Assembly: GCA_947579605.1 (NCBI GenBank)
Contig: OX388319.1
Location: 20,225,447-20,289,446, forward strand
DNA from: Athripsodes cinereus
Lineage: Eukaryota > Arthropoda > Insecta > Trichoptera > Leptoceridae
DNA length: 64,000 nucleotides
Direction: 5' to 3'
Shown here: positions 44,766-55,904 of the stretch, piece after piece
Numbering within the stretch: the first letter of the stretch is position 1
Layout: the number at the start of each line of letters is the position of its first letter
Made by a program: the position numbers and the translations under genes
The notes under the pieces: generated by a model
Seen by the model: the letters and a program-made list of their open reading frames with translations, nothing else
Database searches by the model: none
Told to the model about the DNA's origin: nothing

Positions 44766-45620
44766 TGATAAAAAAAAATCTGACTAAAAATTTTGGTTCG
44801 CGTTGAGTTTCCGTACACCTCTGAAGCTGCTTTTTGGACGTCTGTCCAATCGGTTGGTTTATGTTAACCGAAGATGGATTAAAAATAAAGATAAAATATT
44901 ATGTTATGGCACCAGTTTGCTGTGCATCACCGATGATGTACCGGATACAAAACTGTTTTAATATAAATTAATCTTAATAATGATCAAATCATAACATGCT
45001 TGTCCTATAACGCCTCGATAAATTACAGGAGGCTTGGAGCGTGTATATTATGTAAATTAGAAATTATATAGTATTATTATTATGTACTGCAAACTGCCAT
45101 ATATAATAAAGCTAGACAGGAACAAGAGAATCATAGTTTCATGTGCTCAGAAAAAAAGAAAAGAGAAACATATATTATGTAACAAGAACTGGGTATTATT
45201 ATTATTGATTGCTTTGATGAGACAGATTATTAACAGACAACCCCAGTAATAATTAGATGAACAATATTCTATATGAACTCATTTTTTGAATAGATTGTGT
45301 CTGGCTCCGTTTAAATTTTATTTCTTTGACGTGTTTTTACCAATGTTTTATATACAGTAATTACTACCTTATTTTTATACACCATAGTGGACTCATTATA
45401 TAGACCTTTTTTATTTATTTTTATAACATTGCTTTTATTTTGATTTTGACTTATGAATTTGCAATGTATGTATGTGATTGTGTATGTTTTTTCGTTGTTG
45501 TCTGTCATACCTTTTGTTAACATGTCAAAGGATTTCAAATAAATAAATGACTTCAATAGAAAATATCAAAAATATGAAAGGACTGTTAAATATTCTTATA
45601 GCAAGACTTAGAAATACATT
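44766..45620. other. AT-rich non-coding sequence
   Basis: Nothing recognised. Confidence 0.5.
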
Positions 45621-45855
45621 CGTGTGTCTTGTTGTCCTTCTTTTTGTTGGTTCAAGAGGCCACTGGCCATAGGTTACTATTCCAGACAAGCCACCTGTCT
45701 GTTGTTGTTTCCAGAATGTTTTACCAACTCAAATCAAGTCTTTCAACACGCATATTATTGTTTGACACCTACCCTTACCAGTTTCTTTTGGGATCCTACG
45801 GCCTTCTCTCTCCTCTCCACAGTTTCGAAAGATCGTCAATTTTCTGAAATGTGAA
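45621..45855 (+). other. Orphan open segment
   Basis: Two plus frames (45624-45854, 45629-45847) stay open through a GC-richer stretch. One reads CCPSFCWFKRPLAIGYYSRQ at its start. No family recognised; may be a transposon scrap. Confidence 0.2.
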
Positions 45856-46714
45856 ATATTCTAATAGTTAACACGGAATAAATTAACAAGACAACAGGAT
45901 CTCCTTTTCCAAATGCTCTTAGCATGACTGAGGAGTGACACAAATATGAAAATTTTATCCAGGAGATCTGCTGGTGACACCGCTCTCAGACATGAGGAAA
46001 AAACATGAATGAAGAGAAAGAAAGAGAAACATTTAAAGTACATGGTAATTCTTTTCGGCAACTCGTTTTATTTTTTCGGTAATTCTTTAGCGTTCGTATT
46101 ATTGAGATTCCACTGTAGCTACAATACCTATTATAAACTAAGTTATGTAGATAGACCATGTTTGTTGATTTATTTGATTAGCAAGTCTATAAATATTATA
46201 TCAATATGCATATTATCAATTTGATTCACGAGTGCAATTCGGCCATGTTTCATTGCCGTATTTAGTATGGGTTTTTTTTGCGAAAGTATTTTATATTGAA
46301 TTACATATAATATAATATGTTATCTACTTCTGAACCAGATGTTATATTTAAATCATTTATTTTTGCAATTTCCAATTGACCTTATGACTCTTTTAATGTT
46401 CAAGTCAAACATAGGAGACAGAACTAGGTAGATAGATATAAAGATAGTATTGACTTCTGACATGTTTTTACTGACCAAGACAGTATTCGAGATTTGATAT
46501 TAATTTAGTTGCAAATTCTGATAACTCTGATATTATCTATAGTTGATTTGAATGTAAATTATAATTATTTATTGCTCTATACTTTCTTTTCGTATCATAC
46601 TCTTTGCTTCCATTTAACTCATGCCACATACATTTACTGTATTGATTAAAAAGCTTATTAAATAAATGTAATGTATCTACTTGTGGCTTTAAAATATCGT
46701 TTACACCTACCTAT
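45856..46714. other. AT-rich non-coding sequence
   Basis: Nothing recognised. Confidence 0.5.
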
Positions 46715-46825
46715 ATCCTCACGGCATCTCCTACAATTGGGGTAGACAGTGAAGTTACCACATTAAAAAACATTGGAGTCGTCCTCTCCGTGCCAATAAA
46801 AAAACAAGACTTTCAAGAGAATATG
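46715..46825 (-). repeat. Family R repeat, partial
   Basis: ATCCTCACGGCATCTCCTAC, ATTGGGGTAGACAGTGAAG and GTCCTCTCCGTGCCAATAAA are retained. Confidence 0.65.
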
Positions 46826-47213
46826 TCTGAAAATTATTTATACCTACATATTATTATACTTACAGGGATTTCGATTTTAAAATGCTTTTTAGATGTCACT
46901 CAAATTCTTTTGGATTTGATATTAAAAATAATAATAAACACTTTATTGATAAAATAAATTTGTGCAAAAGGCGTAAGTCTTGAAGCAATGTCAAGGCAGC
47001 CTTGAAGCAATGTCTTCCAGTAAGAAGAAACAATTAGTATCGCAGAAGAATTATTTAGATTCGAGTCCGTTCGTAGAGATTCAACGTTATACCTCACTAG
47101 AGATGGCACAATTGCAAATTAGCCCGGAAGTTATCGAAATTGATTTTTAAAAAATTTAGTAGATGGTGATAACTACTAGTTTCTAAAATAAGGTATGTTT
47201 AAAACAGTAGGCC
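46826..47213. other. Non-coding sequence
   Basis: AGCAATGTC(A)AGGCAGCCTTGAAG is locally duplicated at 46984-47012; nothing else. Confidence 0.45.
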
Positions 47214-47310
47214 TAGTCAAAACACATTTAAGCCTTACGTTTTCGTTTCGTTTTCGTTCGAATGTAGACGACGTTCCGAGAACGTGTCAATTTCCGTAGC
47301 TAAAATACAC
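47214..47310. mobile_element. Family G MITE, truncated
   Basis: TA then GTCAAAACACATTTAAGCC, ACGTTTTCGTT, GAATGTAGACGACGTTCCGAG and CGTGTCAATTTCCGTAGCT; aligned to the reverse of 36193-36298. The other end is missing after AAAATACAC. Confidence 0.7.
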
Positions 47311-48789
47311 CAGTAGATTCCTTTAAAACGAAATAAAAAAAGAGTCTATAGTAAATTTCAAACTAAAGACTACTTCTCTTTAAAACATCTAATCGACACT
47401 ATCAACCAATATTGTTCTCGGACTACCACTATCCCCACGCCAACTCATTAACACATTTTAAATTTTTTCTTCAAAATAAATACCAACTAAAATATGTCAA
47501 CTTTAATCGATTAAGTACACACCCACACAACATTGAATAACATTATTAGGTATGTATATAAAGTATGTATATACATTTAAAGTATTTGATTCAATTTCTC
47601 AACACACCTGCATTTGCATATATAACGGTTTCGTAATGTCAGTTTTGTTGTTTTATTTCGAATCAAGATCGTTAGAAATAAGTAAATTACTTGCTTATTC
47701 ATTAACTATAATATATCATTGAACGTGGTCACAATCAGCTGGACACTGTTTAACAAAAATGTAACATAATTAATCCGAAAAGATTTTCTTCGTTATTTGT
47801 TTTTATTATTTGTTTTATTTATTTATTTATCCTATTCTTCTTGCACATCATCATTCACATAACAAAAGTATCAAATCAGTTTACATAAGAAAAAATGTGA
47901 TGATATGTAGTGGCAAGATTATCACTATATATGTAGTAATTTTTTCCATCTCGTAACATTTTATATGTTTTAACTTAACTCACTTTATGTTAAAACGTGT
48001 ATGTCAAACACTGTATTAGGTTTACTGAAAGAAATTACCTCAAGGCAATGTGTAGCCTTTTGCACAATTATTTTAAAATAAAGTGTTTTATTATTCTTAT
48101 TATATTATTAATAAGTCCTTGTTAGAGGGATTTCCAAAAGCAAAAAATATCCCCAGCGCGAAAGAGACAGGAATTTAGAACAAAAGGTGCCTCGGTGCTT
48201 TAAAAAAAATATAAGGTAGGTACCTGTGATGGGTAGGTACTTTCTATTAGAAAATCTCTGAAGGATCCCCCCTCCCCCATTTCAGATAAATTATCAATTT
48301 ATTTAGCAGATATTAACATTATAGTTAAATAAGTTAATAGTTAATCATAATTTTAACAGAAGTCAATTAACTCGTTAAAGCTGGCTTGAATACTCGTAGG
48401 TACATGTAAATTTAAATCATTGCACAATAACATTTAAAAAAAATCATCAATTAATACCACTGTTGACAGCAGTCCATTGACAGCTGTTGACAGTTTATAG
48501 ATGAATGTTAATTAGAAGTTATAATATGTAATCAAATATTCTAATCTTAAAGTCTTACAATCATTAAAATGACTTAATGATAATTCTACTAGGCAAGTAC
48601 CTACAAATTTCTCGAATTGTTTGAGAAACTTTTTTAATTTTTCAATAGGCTTGCAATAACAACATTGATTATTTTCATACAAAAAATAATAAAACCCGAG
48701 ACCTTTCGTAATTTCAGTTATCATATCCTTCAAAAATAAACAGTATTTTTTTTTACATATTATATAATTTTTCAATGTTTTGCTTTTTT
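47311..48789. other. AT-rich non-coding sequence
   Basis: 47815-47860 holds the reversed family U tail (TTATTCTTCTTGCACATCATC-like). Otherwise nothing. Confidence 0.45.
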
Positions 48790-48833
48790 CAGCGCCCTCA
48801 ATGCTCCTCTCCGGAGCACAGGGCAGAAACCAG
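48790..48833 (-). mobile_element. RTE-like LINE 3' end scrap
   Basis: CAGCGCCCTCAATGCTCCTC to GGGCAGAAACCAGCCTG is the reverse of the last 40 bases of the coding end of the RTE-like LINE (compare 5260-5305). Confidence 0.8.
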
Positions 48834-50344
48834 CCTGTTTTGCTTAAAACTATAATATTGCTTAAAACTTGCTTAAAAATTATTCATTTACTTATTTAAC
48901 ATTTTTGACAGTGTGCAAAGATGCCTATGCAAACAAAACTAAAAAAAATTATATAATATCTCCATAACTAGTAAATAAATAAAAAAATGGAAACACAAGA
49001 AAAAACATTCTCCTTTTTGTAAATACATAAGATATGTAGGATTATTGTTAGATTTATTTTGAAGTGACCAGATGTCCTGGAAGCAGCATAATGGAAACAG
49101 GTCTTTGAAAAATACCATTCGATTCAATAGATCTCAGACCTAACTAAACATGGAAAACAATAGCACTAGCTCTGCTCAAATTTAAGGGAATTAACTACAT
49201 TTTACGGTGTAAACAGTGATATGTTACAACTAGATTCGCAATGTCACACAAATATTCTCTAAAAATGTGTACCCACCCGTCGAGGTACAACACCTGAGTA
49301 ATATATATTCATCTCTTTTCTTATGTATATATTCATCTCTATCTACCGGCCTTTGTCGTCTGTAATAATCCCCATTCTCATATTGTCTATCTCTTGTTAT
49401 CTACGAACAATTTATATGTGTGTCGCTTTTTTTCAAACTAAAAACTGCGGCACCAAGGACCGCAAAGAGATTTTATTGATGGTACATGTTTGAGATTCAT
49501 ATTGCAAATCTAGGTAGGTATAACATATCACTGGGTGTAAATAATATTTTTATTGTAAAGTGTATAAGTATTTATCCATAGTAAATATATTTGAATTTGA
49601 ATAAATTATAAATATGGGTAAGTAGAATTTGGATTATCGTAGTACGCAATGCTTGTCCAACGCTAGAAACAAAACATTTTTTTTATTATTTCAACAATTA
49701 CGCAATAATTGTTATTCAAGAAAGTACATAATTATATATAATTCGTGAATACCTACATGATTATTAAATATTGATTGTTATGTTTCAAATCGTGTTTTAA
49801 AAGTAATTTCTATATCAAAAAAGGCGGAGTTGGATCATAAATTTAAAATTTATTATATATCTATACGTATTATTTAAACCTGATATATATTTTGTGTATC
49901 AATCAATATCATAAATATTAAAATTATAGTGTTTATAAACGTAAGTTATGAAATTGTAATGTATGTATCGATAAGCATGTACCTAGATATGTAGAATGTG
50001 GATCAAGGGACGGTACTGTATCGGTGACCTACGGATAAGTAATTATTTACTGTACAAAGTTTGGGCGGAGAAGTTAATGAAATGTTTGAATTTACGGCCA
50101 GACCAAATCTGGGGCAATCTGAACAAACCAGATATACATATAAGTAGATACAGTATGTAATTGATAAGACTGTGGACAATAATATTATTATTATTATTTA
50201 TCAGATTATCGCCCCCACAAATTTGAAAGTATTATTTTTTTCAGATCATCGTTTTTCGAAGATAGCTTTTTTTATCAACATTGAAGAACACATCAAATAA
50301 GTATGTAATACATATTTGATAAAATATAGATATATTATACGAGG
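48834..50344. other. AT-rich non-coding sequence
   Basis: Nothing recognised. Confidence 0.5.
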
Positions 50345-50408
50345 TTCTACTTTTACACCATCACGTCGTGTCTCACAAGTGGGGTAGCCAGCGGACACGC
50401 TGCATTTG
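50345..50408 (-). repeat. Family R repeat, tail only
   Basis: ACACCATCACGTCGTGTCTC and CAAGTGGGGTAGCCAGCGGAC; the block stops after 64 bp. Confidence 0.6.
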
Positions 50409-50639
50409 ATGTAATCTAAAACTAATTATTTATTTATTAATTCAGGTATTAAACGGCTTTCGCCTTTAACAATGTTAAATCATTCTATAACAATTTTGAT
50501 ACACCTTCAAAACTTACTCTAATTTCACATTAAATCATTTATTCCACTGAAAACAGATCAACAGATATAATCTGTATTTAAGACCTAGTTAAAATTAAAA
50601 GTATATATGTAAAAAGCAAATAAAAGAAGTAGTATATAC
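50409..50639. other. AT-rich non-coding sequence
   Basis: Nothing recognised. Confidence 0.5.
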
Positions 50640-51208
50640 AAATTAACGGTGCACTTCGACCCATTGTCAGCAATGACAATGTGTCGAACATGGCAAAATT
50701 GCTAGTGCATAATACCATCCTGGTACCGACACTTATGTATGCAAGCGAAACGTGGACATGGTTGAAGAAGGACGAAAGTGGAATAAATGCTGTGGAGATG
50801 AGATCGCTGAGGAGGATGGTTGGTAAAACGTTGCGTGATAGAATGAGGATATTAGAAGAATGAGTGGATGCAAGAGGAGTGTTGTGGATAGAATGCGTGT
50901 AAATAAATTGAGATGATTTGGTCATGTGGAACGAATGAAAGAGGAAAGAATGACAAAGAGGATATACTTGGCTGAAAGGAGAGGTGTGAGGAAGCGCGGG
51001 CGTCCGAGAACTATATGGCTTGAACATGTAGATCAAATTCTTAAGGACGGCCGTGTTTTGAGTAAAAGAAACCGACGTGCGTGCATGAGAAATTGTATGA
51101 CTGTAGAGGAAGCGAAAGAAGTATGTAAGGACAGATCTAATTGGCGTTCCGTTCTCTCTGCCTACCCCTCCTGGGACACGGCGTGAGGGAATAGATAGAT
51201 AGATAGAT
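50640..51208 (+). mobile_element. LINE-B (RTE-like), longest copy, 5'-truncated
   Basis: Frames read NVSNMAKLLVHNTILVPTLM, YASETWTWLKKDESGINAVE, MRSLRRMVGKTLRDRMR, then after a frameshift and stop at about 50863, HVERMKEERMTKRIYLAERR, RGRPRTIWLEHVDQILKDGR, RACMRNCMTVEEAKEVCKDR and WRSVLSAYPSWDTA before the stop at 51186. This is the region after the RT catalytic domain. The 3' end is CGGCGTGAGGGAATAG and a (TAGA)n tail that runs straight into the pogo-like element at 51210. Other copies: 1881, 10747, 25390, 42524, 43522, 53656, 58438. Confidence 0.88.
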
Positions 51209-51602
51209 ATAGGGGAGACCGGGTATGGTTGTCTCACGGGTAGGTTGTCACAGCGGCCATTGTAGAAAAACGAACAAACAAATGCGTTCATTGATTGGCG
51301 TAGAAAGATCGCATGATCAATATCTCTCTCCCCACTTCACTTCAGTCCGCTCTGGAGTGCCACGCCGGACATACGTGCGTTTGTTTTCTTTGTACATTGA
51401 AAGTAATTTTTTGAAGATCTGTTTCGACTCTCGTAAGTATACTTGAATTTTGTATAATAATATATATTTTCACATATTTATAATGCTTAATTTGTGTTTT
51501 AGGACAATATTTCATCACTTTTTTAAATAAATATTAATTTTAGTTTATTTTGGAAGGTTATTTTCTAAAACGTGTTATGGGGCAGGTTGTCTCAGTTTTT
51601 TT

Positions 51603-51634
51603 GGGGCTGGTTGTCACATGTGACAACCAGCCCC
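51603..51634. repeat. Perfect 32-bp palindrome
   Basis: GGGGCTGGTTGTCACA followed by its exact reverse complement. It is two copies of the element's subterminal GGGGC-GGTTGTCAC motif joined head to head, in the interior of the pogo-like element. Confidence 0.95.
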
Positions 51635-51670
51635 ATGGATGTGTGTTGTCTTTTTTCATTGTAAATCAGC

Positions 51671-51993
51671 AATCTTAACAGATACACCGGAGAAGACCTA
51701 TTTAGAAGAGAAAAAAAGGAACAAGAAGCGAAAAAAAGATTATATCAAAACGTATATTCAATAAAAATAAGGAAACTAAAAAGGTTTCTAAAGGAAAGAA
51801 AAGCAGTTGACGACGACGAAAACGAGAAAGACGATGAAGAGTTTTGCCTGGTCTGCTTGTCTCCATACCCTGCTAGCAAGTCTAGGGAAGTCTGGATTCA
51901 GTGCCAAGATTGTAAGTTTTGGGCTCATGAAGCTTGCACACCTGGACTACCGAATTACCAATGTCAAAATTGTGATTCTGATTATTCAGACTG
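51671..51993 (+). pseudogene. pogo-type transposase C-terminal fragment with C4HC3 (PHD-like) finger
   Basis: One frame from about 51667 to the stop at 51993 reads NRYTGEDLFRREKKEQEAKK, a basic linker, an acidic DDDENEKDDEEF, then a finger: C-LV-C, 13 residues on C-QD-C, WA-H-EA-C, and C-QN-C near the end, spaced as C4HC3. This arrangement (a linker, then a CxxC...WIQCxxCxxWxHxxC finger at the end) is the C-terminus of insect pogo-like transposases. A possible acceptor TTGTAAATCAG lies just upstream at 51668, so this may be the last exon. The reading ATG at 51807 is a different frame. Truncated, inactive. Confidence 0.7.
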
Positions 51994-52305
51994 ATTTTTT
52001 AGACTGACCTTATATAATTTTGTTAGTTTTATTTAAAAATATTGCATCTTAAGAGCTTTACGATGAACCTTTTTTTTCGTTACCAGAATGAATAAGATGT
52101 TTTTGTTATTGCTTAATGTTTTTTTTTATTTTGAATAAAAAAAATTGTTGTGGAATGTTTGTTATTATGAATAAGATTATTTTTTATTAATGTTTAATGT
52201 TTTTTTTTATTATAAATAAGATTTTATTATTATTGGTTAATGTTTAATTATGACTAAGATTATTTGTTATTGCTTGATTTTTTTTTTATTATGTATAAAA
52301 AAAAT

Positions 52306-52641
52306 AATCAGAAACCTCGATTGGAGAACCATGTCTACACAATGCGTCCCAACGCTTACGAATTGGCTCTAGGCTGTCTTAAGTGATCACTTTCGGTGTC
52401 CATGGACAACGTTCACCAATTCCACCATTCTCACTGTCACGATTTAAGGTCCACCAATCGAGAGACGCTTTATGCAAACCTTAGAAGCAACCATCTTTTT
52501 GGTATCTCGGACACCGAAAGTGATCACTTAAGCCAGCCTAGAGCCAATTCGTAAGCGTTGGGACACCTTTCTCACTTCTTCCGATTGGATTTTACACAAT
52601 GTTGCATTGTGTAGACATGGTTCTCCAATCGAGGTTTCTGA
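52306..52641. mobile_element. Inverted-repeat MITE nested in the pogo-like element
   Basis: Left arm 52306-52412 and right arm 52507-52641 are inverted: AATCAGAAACCTCGATTGGAG, CCATGTCTACACAATGC, CCAACGCTTACGAATTGGCTC and AAGTGATCACTTTCGGTGTCC occur in both. The right arm carries about 40 extra bases between CAATGC and the CCCAACGC block, so the left arm lost them. A decayed relative is at 21146. Confidence 0.8.
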
Positions 52642-53439
52642 TTGGTTTTGTCATCTGCACCCAAATCCGGTTAAACAGTAAAATAATTAGTAAATATTCT
52701 AAATATTTATAAAAAAATTGTTATTGTTTAATGTTTTTGTATGATGAATAAGATTTTATTTATTACTGTTTTGGAATGTTTTTTTTATGAATAAAATAAT
52801 TTTATTACTGTTTGATGTTTCTTATTATGTATAAGATTTTTTTATTATTATTATCTACTGTTTAATGTTTTTTAACTGTGAATAATATTTTTTTATTATT
52901 TCTTTTGGTACAATTAGATATGTCCAATATTTTATCATCAATAAAAGTACACATTTGATTAAATTTAGTATTTCTTTTTATATCTCCTCTTTAATTTACT
53001 TCGTGACAACCTACCCCATACACTGTGACAACCATCCCGGACACGGGGTTAAAAGTCACACTTCTCATTTTTCACGAAAATTGTGATATTTTGTCAATTG
53101 GTGACGTTGAAAGAAAACTATTTATTTAATTTGAAACTAGAATAAATACACTATCCATTGGTATTTAAATGTCATTGGTAAACTAAGTAAATATGCATCA
53201 AAAATCCAAATGAAAAAAAATGTGACTTCCAACCCCGGTCTCCCCTAAGTACAAATATTAATACATACAACACAAAATCAACAAATATACGCAGGCACTC
53301 GCAGCCGATATAATTTACATCCGCACACTGTCACATTATATTTTTTTTTTCTATACCTATAGGTATGTGCAAATGTTTAATATGTACACTGATTTCATGA
53401 ATATTATTAGAGTTTTTAGTTTTTATTTTTGGGTTAGTT

Positions 53440-53500
53440 ATAGTGATCGCGCCTTTGCGATAAACTCACCTTCTGAATATTGATTTTATTTAATTTGAAA
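53440..53500 (+). repeat. Family T repeat, head part
   Basis: GCGATAAACTCACCTTCTGAATATTGATT parallels 15826-15860. Confidence 0.45.
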
Positions 53501-53504
53501 GCAG

Positions 53505-53985
53505 CTCTCTACCAAATTGTTTCTACTGTGATAGAAGTACTTGTCCTTCCCCGTGCCAAAAAGAAAATTAGCCATTTAGGATAGGTGACATGCCTCACGG
53601 CTGAATTTTAGATGTTAACTGTCTTACACCATGTGTTATATCTGAAAGAGAGGGTGTCTTATATCTGAAAAAGAGGGTGTGAGGAAGCACGAACGTCCAA
53701 GAACCACGTGGCTTGATGATGTGGATCAAATTATTTAGGATGGCCACGTGTTGAGTAAGAGGAATCGGCGTGCATGTGTGAGGAACTGGATGAATGTAGA
53801 GGAAGCGAAAGAAGTATCTAAGGATAGATCTATGTATATGGCATTCCGTTCTCTCTGCCTACCTCACCTGGGACACAGCGTGAGGGTATAGGTAAAGGTA
53901 GGTCTTATATGTGATGTTTTACTAACAACTCCCTTTTACAGAACACTCGGAAAGTTACAGACAAGAGTGGAAGACCTATTTTACA
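53505..53985 (-). repeat. Family R repeat split by a LINE
   Basis: 53530-53655 (GTCCTTCCCCGTGCCAAAAAG, TTTAGGATAGGTGACATGCC, GGCTGAATTTTAGATG) and 53915-53985 (CCTTTTACAGAACACTCGGAAAG, AGAGTGGAAGACC) are two halves of one copy. Confidence 0.7.
53656..53914 (+). mobile_element. LINE-B, 5'-truncated, inserted in family R
   Basis: GAGGGTGTGAGGAAGCACG to GGACACAGCGTGAGGGTATAG match 50975-51190. GTCTTATATCTGA (53656-53668) and GTCTTATATGTGA (53902-53914) flank it, a 13-bp target duplication with one mismatch. The frame has stops (ATTATTTAGG). Confidence 0.75.
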
Positions 53986-54069
53986 CCGAGGACTCGACGA
54001 AAAAGAGAATATGATGAAATATATTGAAAACAAAGATACAAAGATGAAAAAATCATCCTATAGGAAGCG

Positions 54070-54700
54070 ATTGCGAACATTGCCATAAATGGAGTGAGCA
54101 TCAAACAAGTAAGAGAATTCGTGTACTTGGGTAGCAGAATAAACCAGGACGGACGCTCCAAATCAGAAATTGTGAGCAGAATAAACCAGGCACGAATTGC
54201 CTTTAACAAAAAAATCCAAAATATTAGAATCCCCTAATATTGATCTAAGCGTGAGGAAGAATCTCACTAAAGCCTTTGTGTGGAGCATTTTGCTATATGG
54301 GTGCGAGACGTGGACCATCAGCAAGAGGGAAAGCGGACGGTTAGCGGCATTTGAAATGTGGTGCTATAGACGCATGCTGAAGATTCATTGGTCGGAACAC
54401 GTCGAAAACGAAGAAGTGTTAACCAGGGTTGGCGAAAAAAGGCAACTCCTCAAAAGAATCTGCCAACAACGAGCTAATTGGATTGGCCACAACATTAGGC
54501 ACCCAGGACTACTCATCGCCATTGCGGAGGGTAAGACCGAGGGGACAAATGGCAGAGGCCGACCAAGAGATGCGTATATGGACCAACTGAAGAGGGACAT
54601 GAATTGTGGCTCAAACGTAGAGCTGAAAAGACTGGCTGAGAATAGGGAGGAATGGAGAAGAAAGTCAAAACTCGTTGCAGACCAATCCAGTGGATTGTAA
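54070..54700 (+). mobile_element. LINE reverse transcriptase C-terminal fragment
   Basis: ANIAINGVSIKQVREFVYLG, then RINQDGRSKSEIVSRINQAR up to a frameshift in an A run at about 54208, after which 54197-54700 continues with LTKAFVWSILLYGCETWTIS, MWCYRRMLKIHWSEHVENEE, LLKRICQQRANWIGHNIRHP and GRGRPRDAYMDQLKRDM. This is the FVYLGS...LLYGCETW...RRMLKI-W region after the YADD domain, which is itself missing. The last codon is directly followed by another LINE insertion. Confidence 0.85.
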
Positions 54701-54903
54701 CTCATCATCATCATCATCATGTCAGCCTCCCTGCGTCCATTGTTGAACATAGGCCTCCCCCATTGATCTCCACAGCTCTCTATCCTGGGCAGACCGCATC
54801 CAGCCGACCCCTGCAACCCGTCTTATGTCGTCCGACCATCGTGCTTGAGGCCTACCAACACTTCTTCTGCCTGTTCTAGAGAAACAGGCAGATTGTAACT
54901 CAT
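54693..54903 (-). mobile_element. LINE 3' end inserted with 13-bp target duplication
   Basis: 54706-54890 on the minus strand ends in WGRPMFNNGRREAD-like codons and an (ATG)n tail: the 3' end of a LINE-C-like element (the frame compares with EEAYVQQWT at 16930). GATTGTAACTCAT is at 54693-54705 and 54891-54903. It sits across the stop codon of the LINE on the plus strand, so it is the later insertion. Confidence 0.85.
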
Positions 54904-55145
54904 TAAGTATATATTATAAAATAGTTATAATAACTAGACAATTTTTAAAGATGTACTATTTTGTGTTATTTATGTTACCCCACTATGCTATGTACAAAAT
55001 ATATTATATACCTACCTACAGCAATATCATTTATGACGTCTTTATCGTTTCAATGTATTTACAAAGATGGCAGTAGTGTACATTGTAACTTCTGTATGAA
55101 ATACATTGCGGTATAATATATATTTCCAAGGCTACTTCACCTACG
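54904..55145. other. U5 upstream region
   Basis: Non-coding. Any proximal sequence element for the U5 gene should lie at about 55085-55105 (TTGTAACTTCTGTATGAAATAC); no consensus was confirmed. Confidence 0.3.
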
Positions 55146-55266
55146 TTACTCTGGTTTCCCTTCAATACGAATAAATCTTTCGCCTTTTACTAAAGATTTC
55201 CGTGGAGGGGGACACTCAAATGAGTCTATAGACCAATTTTTTGATTCCTGCCGTTCGGCAGGACCT
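55146..55266 (+). ncRNA. U5 spliceosomal snRNA
   Basis: The RNA component of the U5 snRNP, which holds the two exon ends during both splicing steps. Visible hallmarks: a 5' end TTACTCTGG (usual AUACUCUGG), stem 1 AAATCTTTC/TAAAGATTT closing the invariant loop 1 GCCTTTTAC at 55182-55190, internal loop 2 with TTCCGTGGAGG, the Sm-protein site AATTTTTTG at 55235-55243, and a perfect 3' hairpin CCTGCC-GTTC-GGCAGG at 55247-55262. Stem 1b pairs CCC with GGGG where fly and human use CUC with GAG, a compensated change that argues for function. Length of about 120 nt fits the family. The 5' and 3' ends are approximate. An AT-rich TATAATATATAT lies 20-35 bp upstream. Confidence 0.92.
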
Positions 55267-55500
55267 TAAAAATACATTTCGCTGGTAAGCAATGTGCAGG
55301 TGGGGCTGTTAGCGACGTTAGCGTTAGCTCCTTCTGGCTAAAGACAGAATTAGGCGCCCAGCTGATGAGATTCCTTCTATATATTAAAGGGGGTCTTACG
55401 TCTAAGTGGGAACCTCATTGTTATTATCGAGTTTATGCTGACTTGGGTATTGTTTGTAGTTCCGAGAGTATAGCGCGTATTTTTTTTTATATTATCTTGC
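55267..55500. other. GC-richer unexplained sequence after U5
   Basis: Contains TTAGCGACGTTAGCGTTAGC, a TTAGC-TCCTTCTG-GCTAA hairpin and GGGGGTCTTACGTCTAAGTGGG, then GAGAGTATAGCGCGTA and a run of eight T at about 55481. Could be a small RNA gene with a Pol III-like stop or the 3' flank of U5; no family recognised. Confidence 0.3.
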
Positions 55501-55904
55501 ATCCAAATTACATGAAACTGGTCTCTTTCAGGGAGGGGATACTTAAAAACATGTAAAAAAAATTTTTTTGAGTAATTTTTTTTTTATTATTATATGGGAG
55601 AGCTGGGTTTGCTGGAGACTGCTCGGAATAATATTTACACCTAATCATTATTAAGTTTTCTAAAAGTTTATTTATTAATTCATTCTTTACTGTAGATAGA
55701 TCAAGATCCTACAGTTTTATAGAGAAATGCAATAAAATCAAATACAATCAATGTATTTTAGATTGCGAGTTTATAGCAAGCGTGCGATCTTTTCCAACTG
55801 ACCCAAAAATAGAAGAATATTTTTTTTTAAATTTGATCGAGCAAATTTATTATTTTTTATTTGCTTTCCTCAAGATCTTGAGTGTACAATTTTCCGTTCA
55901 GACC
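55501..55904. other. AT-rich non-coding sequence
   Basis: Nothing recognised. Confidence 0.5.

Larger units (their letters stand above)
51212..53245 (+). mobile_element. pogo-like DNA transposon with transposase remnant
   Basis: Ends GGGGAGACCGGG at 51212 and its complement at 53245, with TA on both sides (51210-51211, 53246-53247), as for the Tc1/mariner/pogo superfamily. Inside both ends and in the middle the motif GGTTGTCAC is repeated (51228, 51244, 51609; reversed at 51620, 53004, 53026), probable transposase-binding sites. 51350-51431 may be a 5' exon (donor GTAAGTAT at 51432). The DDE catalytic domain is absent; only the C-terminal zinc-finger part survives. A palindromic MITE sits inside at 52306. 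Confidence 0.8.

Noticed and set aside
50578..51291. 237-codon open frame on the minus strand
   Set aside because: It is antisense to the LINE-B coding sequence on plus, whose motifs are clear.
54385..54816. 143-codon minus-strand frame as a gene
   Set aside because: It crosses the boundary of two nested LINEs; only its first part is true LINE 3' end coding sequence, the rest is antisense shadow.
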